Below, one piece after another: positions 35,145 to 44,455 of a stretch of DNA of 64,000 nt. The notes under the pieces are model-generated. The model had not been told where the DNA came from. It did not search any database and saw only the letters and a program-made list of their open reading frames with translations. The position numbers and the translations under genes were made by a program. Within the stretch, counting starts at the first letter, position 1, and each line of letters opens with the position of its first letter. Source of the DNA: Pseudomonadota bacterium (GTDB lineage Bacteria; Pseudomonadota; Gammaproteobacteria; Berkiellales; Berkiellaceae). The DNA lies in the NCBI GenBank assembly GCA_018241965.1, contig JAFECS010000005.1:1-64000 (forward strand), read 5' to 3'.

Positions 35145-36463
35145 AAGAAGTCATTGTTATAGGCGCAGGCGTTGCTGGGTTAACAGCGGCGCTCACCTTG
35201 GCGAAGCAGGGCATTAAGGTAACTGTTTTAGAAGCCAGGGATCGTTTAGGCGGCAGGATCTATACCCTCACCGCCAGGGATGCTAAAACACCTATTGAGT
35301 TAGGCGCATCCTATTGGGAAGGGTACCAAGACATCCCTTTTTACCAGCATTATTTAAAAGCAAAAACCATAAGGTTAGATGCGCAAAAATCTGCTTTGAT
35401 TTCAATTGATAACGGCCAAGAGCAACCAGCGTTATTCAAATATTATCAAATCGCACAAGACCTTTTGGCTGATGCAGAAAAAAAAGCGACAGGACAAACC
35501 TTTGCGCAATATATCAATAATCTTGATCTTTCTTCTTATTCGCAAAAAGAAATCTATTGGATTAAACGTTTTTTGGAAAATAGTCTGCTTCATCATTGCA
35601 CGCCCTTAAGTAAGGGAGGGTTCCCCACTTTTAATCGCGAGCCTATAGATAATCAAGAAGCATGGAATGATAGTGATGCAGATTTTTGCTTTGTGAAAAA
35701 TGGTTATCATCAAGTGATAGCGCAAATGCAGGAAGAATGCTTAAAGGCAAATGTCAATATTATTCAAAACTCACCTGTGGTTAAAATTGTAAATATAGAA
35801 AATGGGGTAGAAGTTTACACTCAGGCGCAAAAATATCATGCGCCCTTTGCTATTTCAACCTTGCCGATTGGTGTGCTGAAATCCAATAGCGTTCAATTTA
35901 CGCCAGGTTTATCTCAAGATAAGCTTCAAGCCCTAGCGTGTATTGGTGTTCACGATGCCACCAGAGTAATATTGGAATTTGAACAGCCCTTTTGGGACAA
36001 TGAGGGGCCCTATATCTATCTTGATTCAGTGAATTCAAGATGTCTGCTGGAATTTAGAAACGCCTATCCGCTTTGCCAGAAAGCGATTTTGCTTACCGGA
36101 AAATATTCTGATGTAGCAAGAAGCTTATATGATCAATACCCAGAAGATAAAGTGCAAGCTGAAAAAGAATTAATACAAAGGGTGATGGACGATATCAGAA
36201 AAGCGTATCCCCATAAGCAAGTACCTGCTCCTATTAAAACAATGATCTATTGTTGGACAGCAGATCCCTTTGCAAAAGGTGCTTACCCCTATAGAACAGC
36301 AAATATGACAGAGGCCTTACAACAGGCCTTAGAAAAGCCGGAAGATAATCTCTATTTTGCCGGCGCTGATTTTTCTCGCTTTGGATTTTCAGTGCACAAT
36401 GCTTATGCCAATGCTCAAAAAGTAGCAAAACAACTTTTGCAAAATTTAGAACGGCAAAAATAA
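35135..36463 (+). CDS. Flavin-containing amine oxidase
   Basis: A 442-residue FAD-dependent oxidase. The N-terminal dinucleotide-binding motif VIVIGAGVAGLTAALTLAKQ is followed by the acidic strand TVLEARDRLGGRIYT. The C-terminal flavin motif is DNLYFAGADFSRFGFSVHNAY. Overall it matches the flavin monoamine oxidase/polyamine oxidase family. The amine substrate cannot be told. It has no export signal. It overlaps the RES toxin gene by 10 bases and may be co-transcribed with the toxin-antitoxin pair, which is unusual for a metabolic enzyme. Confidence 0.8.
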   Translation: MALKEVIVIGAGVAGLTAALTLAKQGIKVTVLEARDRLGGRIYTLTARDAKTPIELGASYWEGYQDIPFYQHYLKAKTIRLDAQKSALISIDNGQEQPALFKYYQIAQDLLADAEKKATGQTFAQYINNLDLSSYSQKEIYWIKRFLENSLLHHCTPLSKGGFPTFNREPIDNQEAWNDSDADFCFVKNGYHQVIAQMQEECLKANVNIIQNSPVVKIVNIENGVEVYTQAQKYHAPFAISTLPIGVLKSNSVQFTPGLSQDKLQALACIGVHDATRVILEFEQPFWDNEGPYIYLDSVNSRCLLEFRNAYPLCQKAILLTGKYSDVARSLYDQYPEDKVQAEKELIQRVMDDIRKAYPHKQVPAPIKTMIYCWTADPFAKGAYPYRTANMTEALQQALEKPEDNLYFAGADFSRFGFSVHNAYANAQKVAKQLLQNLERQK

Positions 36464-36591
36464 TTTAGTTGATTTTCTAAATTGCACTTTAACCACTTGT
36501 TTGTGCATTTCGTCTGTTTTCATTTGCTTGCGTTTTGCCAATTCCCTACAGTCTGCGCCCATAACAACAAAGCAAACGAAGGGGAAAAATC

Positions 36592-37806
36592 ATGGCACAA
36601 TTTAAATTAAAAGAATTTGTTAATCTCATTAAATCATTGGATTTAAATCAAGTTATTCGTCCGCACACCACTTATTCAACAGATTCAAGTGTTGATCAAC
36701 TAGGGTTTAAATTAACCTGTGAGTTTGTAAAACTGGATAGATCGCTCAATAACGAAGAATGGGGTTTTTTGGATCCTAATCACCAGTTTAAAACGTTTTT
36801 TAATCATCTTGTTAATCAAGCCGTTGCCAATAGGTTTGTAGGGGCGAATGCTGAGACAGCACAAGCGCAGAAGTTGCTGGGCTTTTTGTTACATCATGAT
36901 ATTCACATCACGATGGATGATGAAGTGATTTCGCTTAAAGAATTAACCTTACAATCAATGTCAAGAAGACACAGAGAACTTGAATTTCCATTTTTATCTA
37001 CGCCATGGTGTATGAACCAGAATTTTCCTTCACTACAGGCACAAAGTGCAGTATGGATTCAATATTGTTCAGAACTAGAAAAACAAAGAATAGCGCAGGA
37101 ACATCAGGTAAGAACAATCCAAGCAATGGAAGAAGCTGAATTAAGAGAACAAGTAGAAACCCAACATCGTATTCGTGCCTATAGAGACTTACATTTCTTT
37201 GATAATGTTGTGTTGGATATGCATAAGTTTAGTTATGTTTTAGAAAGCTTTTTATCGTATGGACGATTAGATCCATTTGGTCAAAACAGTGGGCAAAAAC
37301 CTATGCTTTCTCCTGAAGTAACGCAGGGAATTATGACGTTTGTTCATTTGGTAAGGCAACAAGGTGTATTAAGAGCGACTGATATGCAAGTGGGCGCTGC
37401 CTTTGCAAATTTAATGAAGGCACTCATAGCAAGCGCTAAAGTGGAAAGTCAATTTCAACCGGCAGCAACGCATTTACTTGGGTTTTTAATGTTTCATAAT
37501 TTTCAATTTCAGTATCAAAATCAATATTTTAGAATTTCTGATATTTTTATGTCTGAAATGTCACAATTTGATTATGTTAAGTTACAATCCTTAGGTTTAG
37601 CTTGCATGCCCTTTTTAAGCCAGGATTGGCAACAACACCAGTGCTACCCTGGTAAGCGCGATCTGGAAGCACAGATAAATCTAGTTTTTTCTTCACAACA
37701 AAGGTATATCCCTTCTTACTATGCAAATCAGCAAAGTACATCCATAGAAGTGGAGCGCCAGTCCGTAGTACAAAATGGACGTCGCTTTTTACTAGGAAGA
37801 GCCTAG
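36592..37806 (+). CDS. Hypothetical protein with internal domain duplication
   Basis: A 404-residue protein with a strong AAGGGG ribosome site. Two similar halves are visible. The first has AQAQKLLGFLLHHDIHITMDDEVISLKEL... and FPFLSTPWCMNQNFP; the second has AATHLLGFLMFHNFQFQYQNQYFRISD... and MPFLSQDWQQHQCYP. A charged helix (residues about 160-200) joins them. No known family was recognised. Duplication of a compact helical domain suggests a binding role. It appears to be a single-gene unit. Confidence 0.65.
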   Translation: MAQFKLKEFVNLIKSLDLNQVIRPHTTYSTDSSVDQLGFKLTCEFVKLDRSLNNEEWGFLDPNHQFKTFFNHLVNQAVANRFVGANAETAQAQKLLGFLLHHDIHITMDDEVISLKELTLQSMSRRHRELEFPFLSTPWCMNQNFPSLQAQSAVWIQYCSELEKQRIAQEHQVRTIQAMEEAELREQVETQHRIRAYRDLHFFDNVVLDMHKFSYVLESFLSYGRLDPFGQNSGQKPMLSPEVTQGIMTFVHLVRQQGVLRATDMQVGAAFANLMKALIASAKVESQFQPAATHLLGFLMFHNFQFQYQNQYFRISDIFMSEMSQFDYVKLQSLGLACMPFLSQDWQQHQCYPGKRDLEAQINLVFSSQQRYIPSYYANQQSTSIEVERQSVVQNGRRFLLGRA

Positions 37807-38056
37807 GATGTGGCGAAAAATTCAGTCAGGTATTTGAAAAAGGGCAAATCTCTGTAGAGCAGATGGGGAATAAGCTTACTGTATATGCCAAGTGATAGCG
37901 GTAGGATGACCCTATAACCAGAATAATGGCAAAGTCGTCACATAATTGTTGGTTGGATGACTTTATTTTTTCTGCTCCGCCTTTGAAGTTTGAAGAGAGC
38001 ATACGTTTACAGGGAATGTAACGGTGCCTTACGCATCCGACATCTAGGGAGAGTTT

Positions 38057-40141
38057 ATGTCTGGCGTTGCAGTTGCGAGCCACTTATCGTGCGCAATTGC
38101 GTTTTGCATTGTCAGCGCTATCTTGGCCTGTCATAGGCCAACGCGTTCGCAATTTTCCATTTTAATTACAAGCTCAACATTGACTGCAGTTTGGGCGATG
38201 TTAGAGGTTCTGTTTGTTACTAACATCCTTCCCTTTTATGCGCTTGTCAGAATCAGCGAGGTAGTGTGCGATGCATTATGGTTCGTCACCCTCATACAAT
38301 TACTTAAGTTAACGCAAAGAGGCAATAAAAAGCGTTGGTTTTTCAGCCCCGTGTTTATTGCATTTATGGGAATAATCCTTCTTGGTTTATTGCTGGGCGC
38401 CTTTGTTGCAGAGCCTGCATGGAAAAATGTTTCTCCCCATGCTTTGGCTAAATATAACTATATTGGTTATGTTATTTTTGCGGTGTTAAATTTAGCATTA
38501 GTAGAACAACTCTATCGTGGAACTGTTCCTGAAAGACGTTGGGGCATCAAGTTACTCTGTGTAGGGATAGGCTTGATGTTTTGTTACGATTTTTATATGT
38601 ATGCACATGCTGTTTTATTTAATAGTATGAGTCAATCCATTTGGGAAGTGCGCGGTGCAATTTGTGCCACTATTGCCCCATTAATCGGTTTAAGCGCATT
38701 AAGACACCACAAATGGCAAGCAGAAATTTTACCCTCTCGCGCACTTTTATTTAGATCAACGGCGTTCATTAGTTGTGGCGTATACTTGCTGATCATGGCC
38801 TTAATTGGCTACTTGCTACGTGAGTGGGGTGGCTCTTGGGGAAAAGGTTTACAAATTACCTTTTTCTCAGGTTCACTTATTGTGCTTTCCATGATGCTAT
38901 CGTCAGGTAAAGTGAGAGCTTCCCTCAAGCACTTTATTTCAAAAAACTTTTTTAAACTTCGTTACGATTATCGTGAAGAGTGGATAAAGTTTTCTACGCT
39001 ATTATCAACCGATGATGATAAACAACTCCCCTCGCGTGTGATAAAGGCACTGGCAGATATGGTGGAAAGCCCAAAGGGTATGTTGTTTGAGTGGGAAGAA
39101 AAACAAGGATATCTATTAAAAGAGTGTTGGAATACGCCTTTCCCTAATAAAGATATGGTTATTCAAACTGGGGCATTTACAGAATTTTTGCAACAATCTA
39201 AACGTGCCATAGAATTACCCTCGCGTTTTAACGCCGATAATCGCCTGTTAACTTTGCCTCAAGCTATTTGGCAAATTAATTGGGCTTGGTTGCTTGTTCC
39301 CTTAATTCATGGCAGCAAGTTGCATGCTTTTGTCATATTAGCCCATCCGCGCATTGCCTTTTTTAATTTAAATTGGGAAGTGTTGGATTTGCTTTCCATG
39401 GCCGGCAGGCAAGCTGCCATCTGTTTGGTTCAGGAAAAAAATGCACAAGCTTTGGCAATCGCCAGGCAGTTTGAAGGGGTTAATAAACTTTCTGCTTTTG
39501 TAATGCATGATCTTAAAAATGTTTATTCACAACTTAAGATTATACAAAGTAATAGGGTTAAGCATGGTAATAACCCGGCATTTGTTAACAGCGTATATCA
39601 AACGGTTGAGCATACCGCAGATAAAATCGATAGATTGTTATTACAAATGCATAACCGGCAAGAAAATATCATAACCAAAGATGTTGAAGTGGCAGCAAGT
39701 TTGCAAAAAATAATTCAGTTGACAAGTCACAGACAGCCTGTTCCCAAATTGGATTGGCAAATTCCGTTAAAGGAAATTGCGATTAAAGGCGATGATGATA
39801 AGTTTATTAATGTTATCTGTCATTTAGTAGAAAATGCCCAACAAGCCACACCAGTGGATGGTGAAATAAAAATTGTGGTTTATTTAAAAGAGGAACAGTT
39901 AGTAATATCCATTCAAGATACAGGTTGTGGCATGGATCCTGAGTTTATTCATTTAAGTTTGTATAGGCCCTTTGTTACTACTAAGGGCGAAAAAGGTATG
40001 GGTATTGGCGTCTATGAAGCACGTGAATATTTACATGCCGTGGGCGGAACATTACATGTCGAAACAGTGAAAGGCCAAGGATCAATTTTCAAGTTAGCAT
40101 TTCCTCTTGCGACATACTACAAGCAACAAGTTGTTGCATAA
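38057..40141 (+). CDS. prsK: PrsK-like sensor histidine kinase (PEP-CTERM/XrtA system type)
   Basis: A 694-residue membrane histidine kinase. Residues 1-290 contain about eight or nine membrane helices, as in PrsK. A GAF-like region spans about 310-450. The phosphoacceptor is His484 in SAFVMHDLKNVYSQLK, the HDLKN form typical of PrsK. The ATPase domain has HLVENAQQATPV (N-box), DTGCGMDPEF (G1) and GEKGMGIGVYEAREY (G2). GGGAGA precedes the ATG. It is directly followed by its partner regulator. In exosortase bacteria this pair controls exopolysaccharide and PEP-CTERM genes; none are visible here. Confidence 0.85.
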   Translation: MSGVAVASHLSCAIAFCIVSAILACHRPTRSQFSILITSSTLTAVWAMLEVLFVTNILPFYALVRISEVVCDALWFVTLIQLLKLTQRGNKKRWFFSPVFIAFMGIILLGLLLGAFVAEPAWKNVSPHALAKYNYIGYVIFAVLNLALVEQLYRGTVPERRWGIKLLCVGIGLMFCYDFYMYAHAVLFNSMSQSIWEVRGAICATIAPLIGLSALRHHKWQAEILPSRALLFRSTAFISCGVYLLIMALIGYLLREWGGSWGKGLQITFFSGSLIVLSMMLSSGKVRASLKHFISKNFFKLRYDYREEWIKFSTLLSTDDDKQLPSRVIKALADMVESPKGMLFEWEEKQGYLLKECWNTPFPNKDMVIQTGAFTEFLQQSKRAIELPSRFNADNRLLTLPQAIWQINWAWLLVPLIHGSKLHAFVILAHPRIAFFNLNWEVLDLLSMAGRQAAICLVQEKNAQALAIARQFEGVNKLSAFVMHDLKNVYSQLKIIQSNRVKHGNNPAFVNSVYQTVEHTADKIDRLLLQMHNRQENIITKDVEVAASLQKIIQLTSHRQPVPKLDWQIPLKEIAIKGDDDKFINVICHLVENAQQATPVDGEIKIVVYLKEEQLVISIQDTGCGMDPEFIHLSLYRPFVTTKGEKGMGIGVYEAREYLHAVGGTLHVETVKGQGSIFKLAFPLATYYKQQVVA

Positions 40142-40151
40142 AGGAACCACT

Positions 40152-41525
40152 GTGAGTGATAAGCCATATTTATTAGTGATAGAAGATGACCCAGGTTTAA
40201 GAGAACAATTGCAATGGTCATTTGATAATTATGAAGTGCTGATGGCGCAAGATCGCAAAGAAGCAATTGCTAAATTACGTCGTTTTGAACCTAAAGTGGT
40301 TACCTTAGATTTAGGATTACCCCCAAATCCCAGTGGTTATGAAGAGGGGTTGAATACTTTAAAAGAAATAATTTCACTTGCACCAGATACTAAAGTGATC
40401 ATGGTTACTGGCCAAACATCGCGAAAAATTGCCGTAGAGGCAATTAGCTTGGGCGCTTATGATTTTTATGTCAAACCCATTGATCCGCGTGCTTTAGCGC
40501 TCATTGTCGACAGAGCATATTATTTAGACACTTTAGAGCGTGAACATAAAGCATTTACAGATTTTTCAGCCGATCAGCCCATCAAAGGCGTAGTAACGGC
40601 AAGCCCGTTAATGCAAAAAGTTTGTCGTACGGTTCAAAAAGTCGCGCCCAACAACATTACCATTTTATTACATGGCGAAAGTGGCACGGGCAAAGAAGTA
40701 TTGGCACGAGCATTACATGAACAAAGTGATCGTGCTAAAGAACCCTTTATTGCTATTAATTGCGCTGCCATTCCTGAAAATTTGCTGGAAAGTGAATTAT
40801 TTGGCTACGAAAAAGGTGCCTTCACCGGAGCAGTGAAGCAAACGTTAGGCAAGATTGAATTGGCGCACAAGGGAACTTTATTTTTAGATGAAATTGGGGA
40901 TTTGCCCTTATCTTTACAACCTAAATTATTACGTTTTTTACAAGAAAGAGCTATTGATAGACTAGGGGGCAGAAGTCCTATTGGTGTGGATGTGCGTGTC
41001 ATTTGCGCCAGCCATCATCATTTACAAGAATTGATTAGTGCTCAAACATTTAGAGAAGATCTCTATTATCGCTTAAGTGAAGTGACCATTTCTATTCCCC
41101 CCTTGCGTGACAGGATTGGAGATGCTCCTGTGATGGCAAGAGTATTATTGGCCAGATATGCCCGAGAATTTAAGCGTCCGGTAAAAAGAATTTCAGAAGA
41201 AGCATTGGATGCTATTAATCGCTATTCTTGGCCAGGTAATGTGCGAGAACTAGAAAACAGAATGAAGCGTGCGGTCATCATGACAGAAAATGCGCAAATC
41301 ATGCCGCAAGATTTAGACTTGCCCTTACAAGATGCGCCTTCTATGCCCTTTAATTTAAAACACGTACGTGATGCTGCTGAGAAAGAAGCAATCCAGCGCG
41401 CTTTAAATTATTGTAATGGCAATATATCTAAAGCGGCAGATTTATTAGGGGTAACTCGCCCTACGTTATACAACTTAATGGAAAAGCTTAACTTTAATTT
41501 AAGTGAAGAAGCCGAAGTGTCATAA
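40152..41525 (+). CDS. prsR: PrsR-like sigma-54-dependent response regulator
   Basis: A 457-residue protein from the GTG at 40152 (SD AAGGAA; an in-frame ATG at 40107 would overlap prsK and add 15 unlikely residues). Receiver domain residues 5-125 with phospho-Asp53 in VVTLDLGLPP. The AAA+ sigma-54 activation domain follows, with Walker A GESGTGKE, the GAFTGA loop that contacts sigma-54, and LFLDEIGDLPL. A Fis-type helix-turn-helix (GNISKAADLLGVTRPTLYNL) is at the C-terminus. The receiver spacing LGLPPNPSGYEEGLNTL is characteristic of PrsR. Target promoters should be sigma-54 type. Confidence 0.88.
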   Translation: MSDKPYLLVIEDDPGLREQLQWSFDNYEVLMAQDRKEAIAKLRRFEPKVVTLDLGLPPNPSGYEEGLNTLKEIISLAPDTKVIMVTGQTSRKIAVEAISLGAYDFYVKPIDPRALALIVDRAYYLDTLEREHKAFTDFSADQPIKGVVTASPLMQKVCRTVQKVAPNNITILLHGESGTGKEVLARALHEQSDRAKEPFIAINCAAIPENLLESELFGYEKGAFTGAVKQTLGKIELAHKGTLFLDEIGDLPLSLQPKLLRFLQERAIDRLGGRSPIGVDVRVICASHHHLQELISAQTFREDLYYRLSEVTISIPPLRDRIGDAPVMARVLLARYAREFKRPVKRISEEALDAINRYSWPGNVRELENRMKRAVIMTENAQIMPQDLDLPLQDAPSMPFNLKHVRDAAEKEAIQRALNYCNGNISKAADLLGVTRPTLYNLMEKLNFNLSEEAEVS

Positions 41526-41555
41526 AGTTAAATTTGTGTCGCCATAGAGTCAGTG

Positions 41556-41561
41556 TATAAT
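41556..41561 (+). promoter_or_regulatory. Candidate -10 element upstream of gene at 41686
   Basis: TATAAT at 41556-41561 has a weak -35 (TTTGTG, 41533-41538) at 17-base spacing. It lies 125 bp before the gene at 41686 and just after prsR. Confidence 0.35.
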
Positions 41562-41685
41562 GCACTCCCTTTTCAGGATGATCCTTCCCGCCAGTGAGGC
41601 AGAGCGCAGATCTGCTACTTTTTGTTAGTAAATAAAATAAAAAAGAGCGATTTTCTCCATTTAGATGTTGTAGAGGAAATTAAAT

Positions 41686-42354
41686 ATGTTGGCTGGCCTA
41701 GCTTCTGAAGAATTTGATTATATGTGGAATACCTATGTTGAGGGGGAAGGAGATTTTCCACTTTTTAACCCACTGGGTAGTTTTGGAAGTCAATCTTCAG
41801 ACTCTGTTCCTTCATCGGACGCTAGCGCTTTATCAGACTCTGGAGCTTTATTAGCATCGCCATGTGGTCTACAAGAGGCGGATCTTGATGCTCAATTTGC
41901 ATCATTGCTTTATGCTTTAGGTAGTTCCGTGCAATCAGCCCCGCAGTTTGAAGATCAAGATCGCGATGAGGTCTTGCCAAGTACTGTGCCATGCGAGCAA
42001 ATAGATGTTTTTGTTGCAGGTAAACAAGCAATGCCAGAATTTGATGAGCTTGACCTTGATCGGTTTTTTGGGGAAAATAAGCAAATTCCCGTTGAAACAG
42101 CACAAAAAACTGAAATTAGTAGCAGTATTCCTTTAGATTTTTCTTCTGATAAACAAGGGTTGGGGCAAGATGAAGATAAAGAGAAGAGTTCCGAAAAGAA
42201 AGACGGCACAACAGAGAAAAACCCCAGCTTCACTCCTGCGTTTAAAGCTGCAACTCAGGGACAAAAACCCAAAGTAACTTGGGTAGCGCTTGCTCCCAGA
42301 AAGGCTAAAGAAGATGCCAGAGATAAAATCTCTGCACTTTCTCGCAAAAAATAA
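41686..42354 (+). CDS. Hypothetical acidic protein with basic tail
   Basis: A 222-residue soluble protein with a strong AGAGGAAATT ribosome site. It is Ser/Asp/Glu-rich and probably largely disordered (SQSSDSVPSSDASALSDSGA, EDKEKSSEKKDGTTEK). The C-terminus turns basic (PRKAKEDARDKISALSRKK). No family, signal peptide or membrane segment was recognised. The composition would fit a secreted or regulatory protein, but no function is assigned. Confidence 0.6.
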   Translation: MLAGLASEEFDYMWNTYVEGEGDFPLFNPLGSFGSQSSDSVPSSDASALSDSGALLASPCGLQEADLDAQFASLLYALGSSVQSAPQFEDQDRDEVLPSTVPCEQIDVFVAGKQAMPEFDELDLDRFFGENKQIPVETAQKTEISSSIPLDFSSDKQGLGQDEDKEKSSEKKDGTTEKNPSFTPAFKAATQGQKPKVTWVALAPRKAKEDARDKISALSRKK

Positions 42355-42407
42355 AATTACGTAAAACGTGGGGCGAATATGCCCACAAATATTGAAAATG
42401 AAGATGT

Positions 42408-42570
42408 CGCGTAAGCGACAAGAGATCTTCCCTTGTAAAGGGAAGAGGCAGCTCTTAGCTGCACAGAAGGATTTTATCCGGATAAAATCCCTCTTGCTCC
42501 CTGCTTCGCTGGTCGCTGTCTCCCTTTTACAAAGGGAGATCTTTTGGTTGCTTCGCAACCCCCATAATGA
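42408..42570. repeat. Nested palindromic repeat element
   Basis: A chain of hairpins: GTCGC-GTAA-GCGAC, TCTTCCCTT-GTA-AAGGGAAGA, GCAGCT-CTT-AGCTGC, the perfect 22-bp palindrome GGATTTTATCCGGATAAAATCC (42472-42493) and GGTTGC-TTC-GCAACC. Outer arms near 42420 (AGATCTTCCCTTGTAAAGGGA) and 42515 (TCCCTTTTACAAAGGGAGAT, continuing CT) are imperfect inverse copies, so the whole element can fold into one long stem. It is a REP/MITE-like intergenic sequence. Confidence 0.65.
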
Positions 42571-42572
42571 AC

Positions 42573-43046
42573 TTATTCCCACATCCTAGAAGCTCTTCTC
42601 ACAGGCAATTTATAAAACTGCATGCGCGGTGGTGCATCATTACGGCTAGCGGTGTACATGGTGACTTGTCGACGATGCTTTTCTAAAGCAGCTTTTAAGC
42701 CCCAATAGATGTTGTAGCAAAGGTTTTGCTCACTGGACACCCAGTAACAAAGGTAGCTCCAACCTTTTCTGCATTCTTCAATAGCTTGCTCGCACAGTGA
42801 CATAAAGGCTTTTTCATCGCCTGTATGAAGATAAGCACCGGTAGTATTTATCAAAAAATTAAGTATAGGTTTAATGCTCTCTGGTAGATGAGGATCGCGT
42901 AAATCCCCAACAGATTGTTTAATATCGTTTATAAATTGTATTCTTGCGAGTTTTGGCAATGAATGAACGTGATGGAGTGCTTCCTGCAGCTCGCTTAATC
43001 TGGCGTTCAATGATGAAAAAACTACGCCTTCTGATGACTTTTCCAT
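42573..43046 (-). CDS. Hypothetical helical protein
   Basis: A 157-residue soluble protein with an AAGGA ribosome site. It is helical (SLNARLSELQEALHHVHSLP, FINDIKQSVGDLRD, AFMSLCEQAIEECRKGWSYL) with a basic C-terminal stretch (RRQVTMYTASRNDAPPRMQF). No family was recognised. It stands alone between a palindromic repeat and the alanine dehydrogenase promoter region. Confidence 0.6.
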   Translation of the reverse strand: MEKSSEGVVFSSLNARLSELQEALHHVHSLPKLARIQFINDIKQSVGDLRDPHLPESIKPILNFLINTTGAYLHTGDEKAFMSLCEQAIEECRKGWSYLCYWVSSEQNLCYNIYWGLKAALEKHRRQVTMYTASRNDAPPRMQFYKLPVRRASRMWE

Positions 43047-43283
43047 GACATTCCTTGTCTATGTGTTGTTATTGAAGGATCTAACCTTAGTAATCCATAT
43101 TCAAAGATCTGAGTCAAGATGGCTGATCAATAAAAATGCTCATATTTTTAGACATTTACAATCGATCACATTACCAATGGTTAAAAGATCACAATAAAAA
43201 ATTAGCCAAATAACTATTATATTGACATCTCAAAGGTAAAGGCTTAATGTGCACTTCATTTTAAAACGCTCGGAGAACTCAAG

Positions 43284-44402
43284 ATGCGCGTAGGCATGCC
43301 AAAAGAAATTAAAAATAATGAATTTAGGGTTGGTTTGGTACCCAGTAGCGTCCGAGAGCTAGTCGCCAATGGCCATGAGGTATTTGTTGAAACCAATGCA
43401 GGGCTTGGCATTGATATCAGTGATGATGATTACCGACAATCCGGTGCGGTCATTGTTGATACAGCCGCTGAGATTTTTGCCACCGCAGATATGATAGTTA
43501 AAGTTAAAGAGCCACAACCCGCCGAATGCCGGATGCTGCGCGAAGGGCAAGTGTTATTCACCTATTTGCACTTAGCCCCGGATCCTGAACAAGCAAAGGC
43601 ACTGATTGAGTCTGGTTGTATCGCCATTGCTTATGAAACGGTAACCGATGATCAAGGTCGGCTTCCTTTACTTGCCCCCATGAGCGAAGTTGCCGGCAGA
43701 ATGTCGGTACAAGCCGGTGCTCATGCTTTGGAAAAATCCCAAGGGGGAAGAGGGATCTTGCTTGGTGGCGTGCCTGGTGTTGCGCCCGCACATATTGTTG
43801 TTCTTGGCGGCGGTGTGGTGGGGACCAATGCACTGCGTATGGCCATCGGTATGGAAGCAGAAGTAACAGTCTTAGATAGATCATTAAACCGTCTTCGTGA
43901 ATTAGATTTTCAATATGGATCCTCTTTACACACCATTTATGCGACCAAAGATGCTATCGAACGTTATATCCCACGTGCTGACTTGGTGATTGGTGCTGTG
44001 TTAGTACCTGGTGCATCTGCCCCTAAATTGGTAACCCGTAAAATGTTGACGGAAATGAAGCCAGGTGCGGTATTAGTGGATGTTTCTATCGATCAAGGCG
44101 GCTGCTTTGAAACCAGTATGCCAACAACCCATGCAGAGCCCACTTACACCGTGGATGGCGTTGTGCATTATTGCGTTGCTAACATGCCAGGTGGTGTGCC
44201 CAGAACCTCTTCTTTTGCGTTAAATAATGCAACTTTAGGCAATGTTGTTGAATTGGCCAATAAAGGCTATAAACGTGCCTTGCTTGAAGATGCTAACTTA
44301 CGTAATGGGTTAAACGTGCATAAAGGCAAAATTACCCATGCTGCAGTTGCGCAAGCATTAGGCTATAAGAATTATTCACCTTTGGAAGTTTTGAACGTTT
44401 AG
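43284..44402 (+). CDS. ald: Alanine dehydrogenase
   Basis: A 372-residue NAD-dependent enzyme that interconverts L-alanine and pyruvate plus ammonia in the cytoplasm. The N-terminal MRVGMPKEIKNNEFRVGLVP is diagnostic. Lys75 in VKVKEPQ and His96 in TYLHLA are the catalytic pair. The NAD-binding loop is VVLGGGVVGTNA. Length matches Ald rather than the alpha subunit of transhydrogenase. Ribosome site CGGAGAA. A terminator follows. It would let the cell feed alanine carbon into the TCA cycle encoded next door. Confidence 0.95.
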   Translation: MRVGMPKEIKNNEFRVGLVPSSVRELVANGHEVFVETNAGLGIDISDDDYRQSGAVIVDTAAEIFATADMIVKVKEPQPAECRMLREGQVLFTYLHLAPDPEQAKALIESGCIAIAYETVTDDQGRLPLLAPMSEVAGRMSVQAGAHALEKSQGGRGILLGGVPGVAPAHIVVLGGGVVGTNALRMAIGMEAEVTVLDRSLNRLRELDFQYGSSLHTIYATKDAIERYIPRADLVIGAVLVPGASAPKLVTRKMLTEMKPGAVLVDVSIDQGGCFETSMPTTHAEPTYTVDGVVHYCVANMPGGVPRTSSFALNNATLGNVVELANKGYKRALLEDANLRNGLNVHKGKITHAAVAQALGYKNYSPLEVLNV

Positions 44403-44417
44403 GTTAAATTTACTGTA

Positions 44418-44446
44418 GGGGCCGATCCCTGTGTCGGCCCTTTTAA
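44418..44446. terminator. Terminator between convergent ald and galE
   Basis: GGGCCGA and TCGGCCC form a stem followed by TTTT. It lies 16 bp after the ald stop and 10 bp before the galE stop, so it probably serves both directions. Confidence 0.75.
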
Positions 44447-44455
44447 CCCTGCGAT

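Noticed and set aside
41822-42233. Minus-strand frames opposite the acidic protein gene
   Set aside because: They are antisense shadows of 41686-42354, which has a strong ribosome site and coherent composition.
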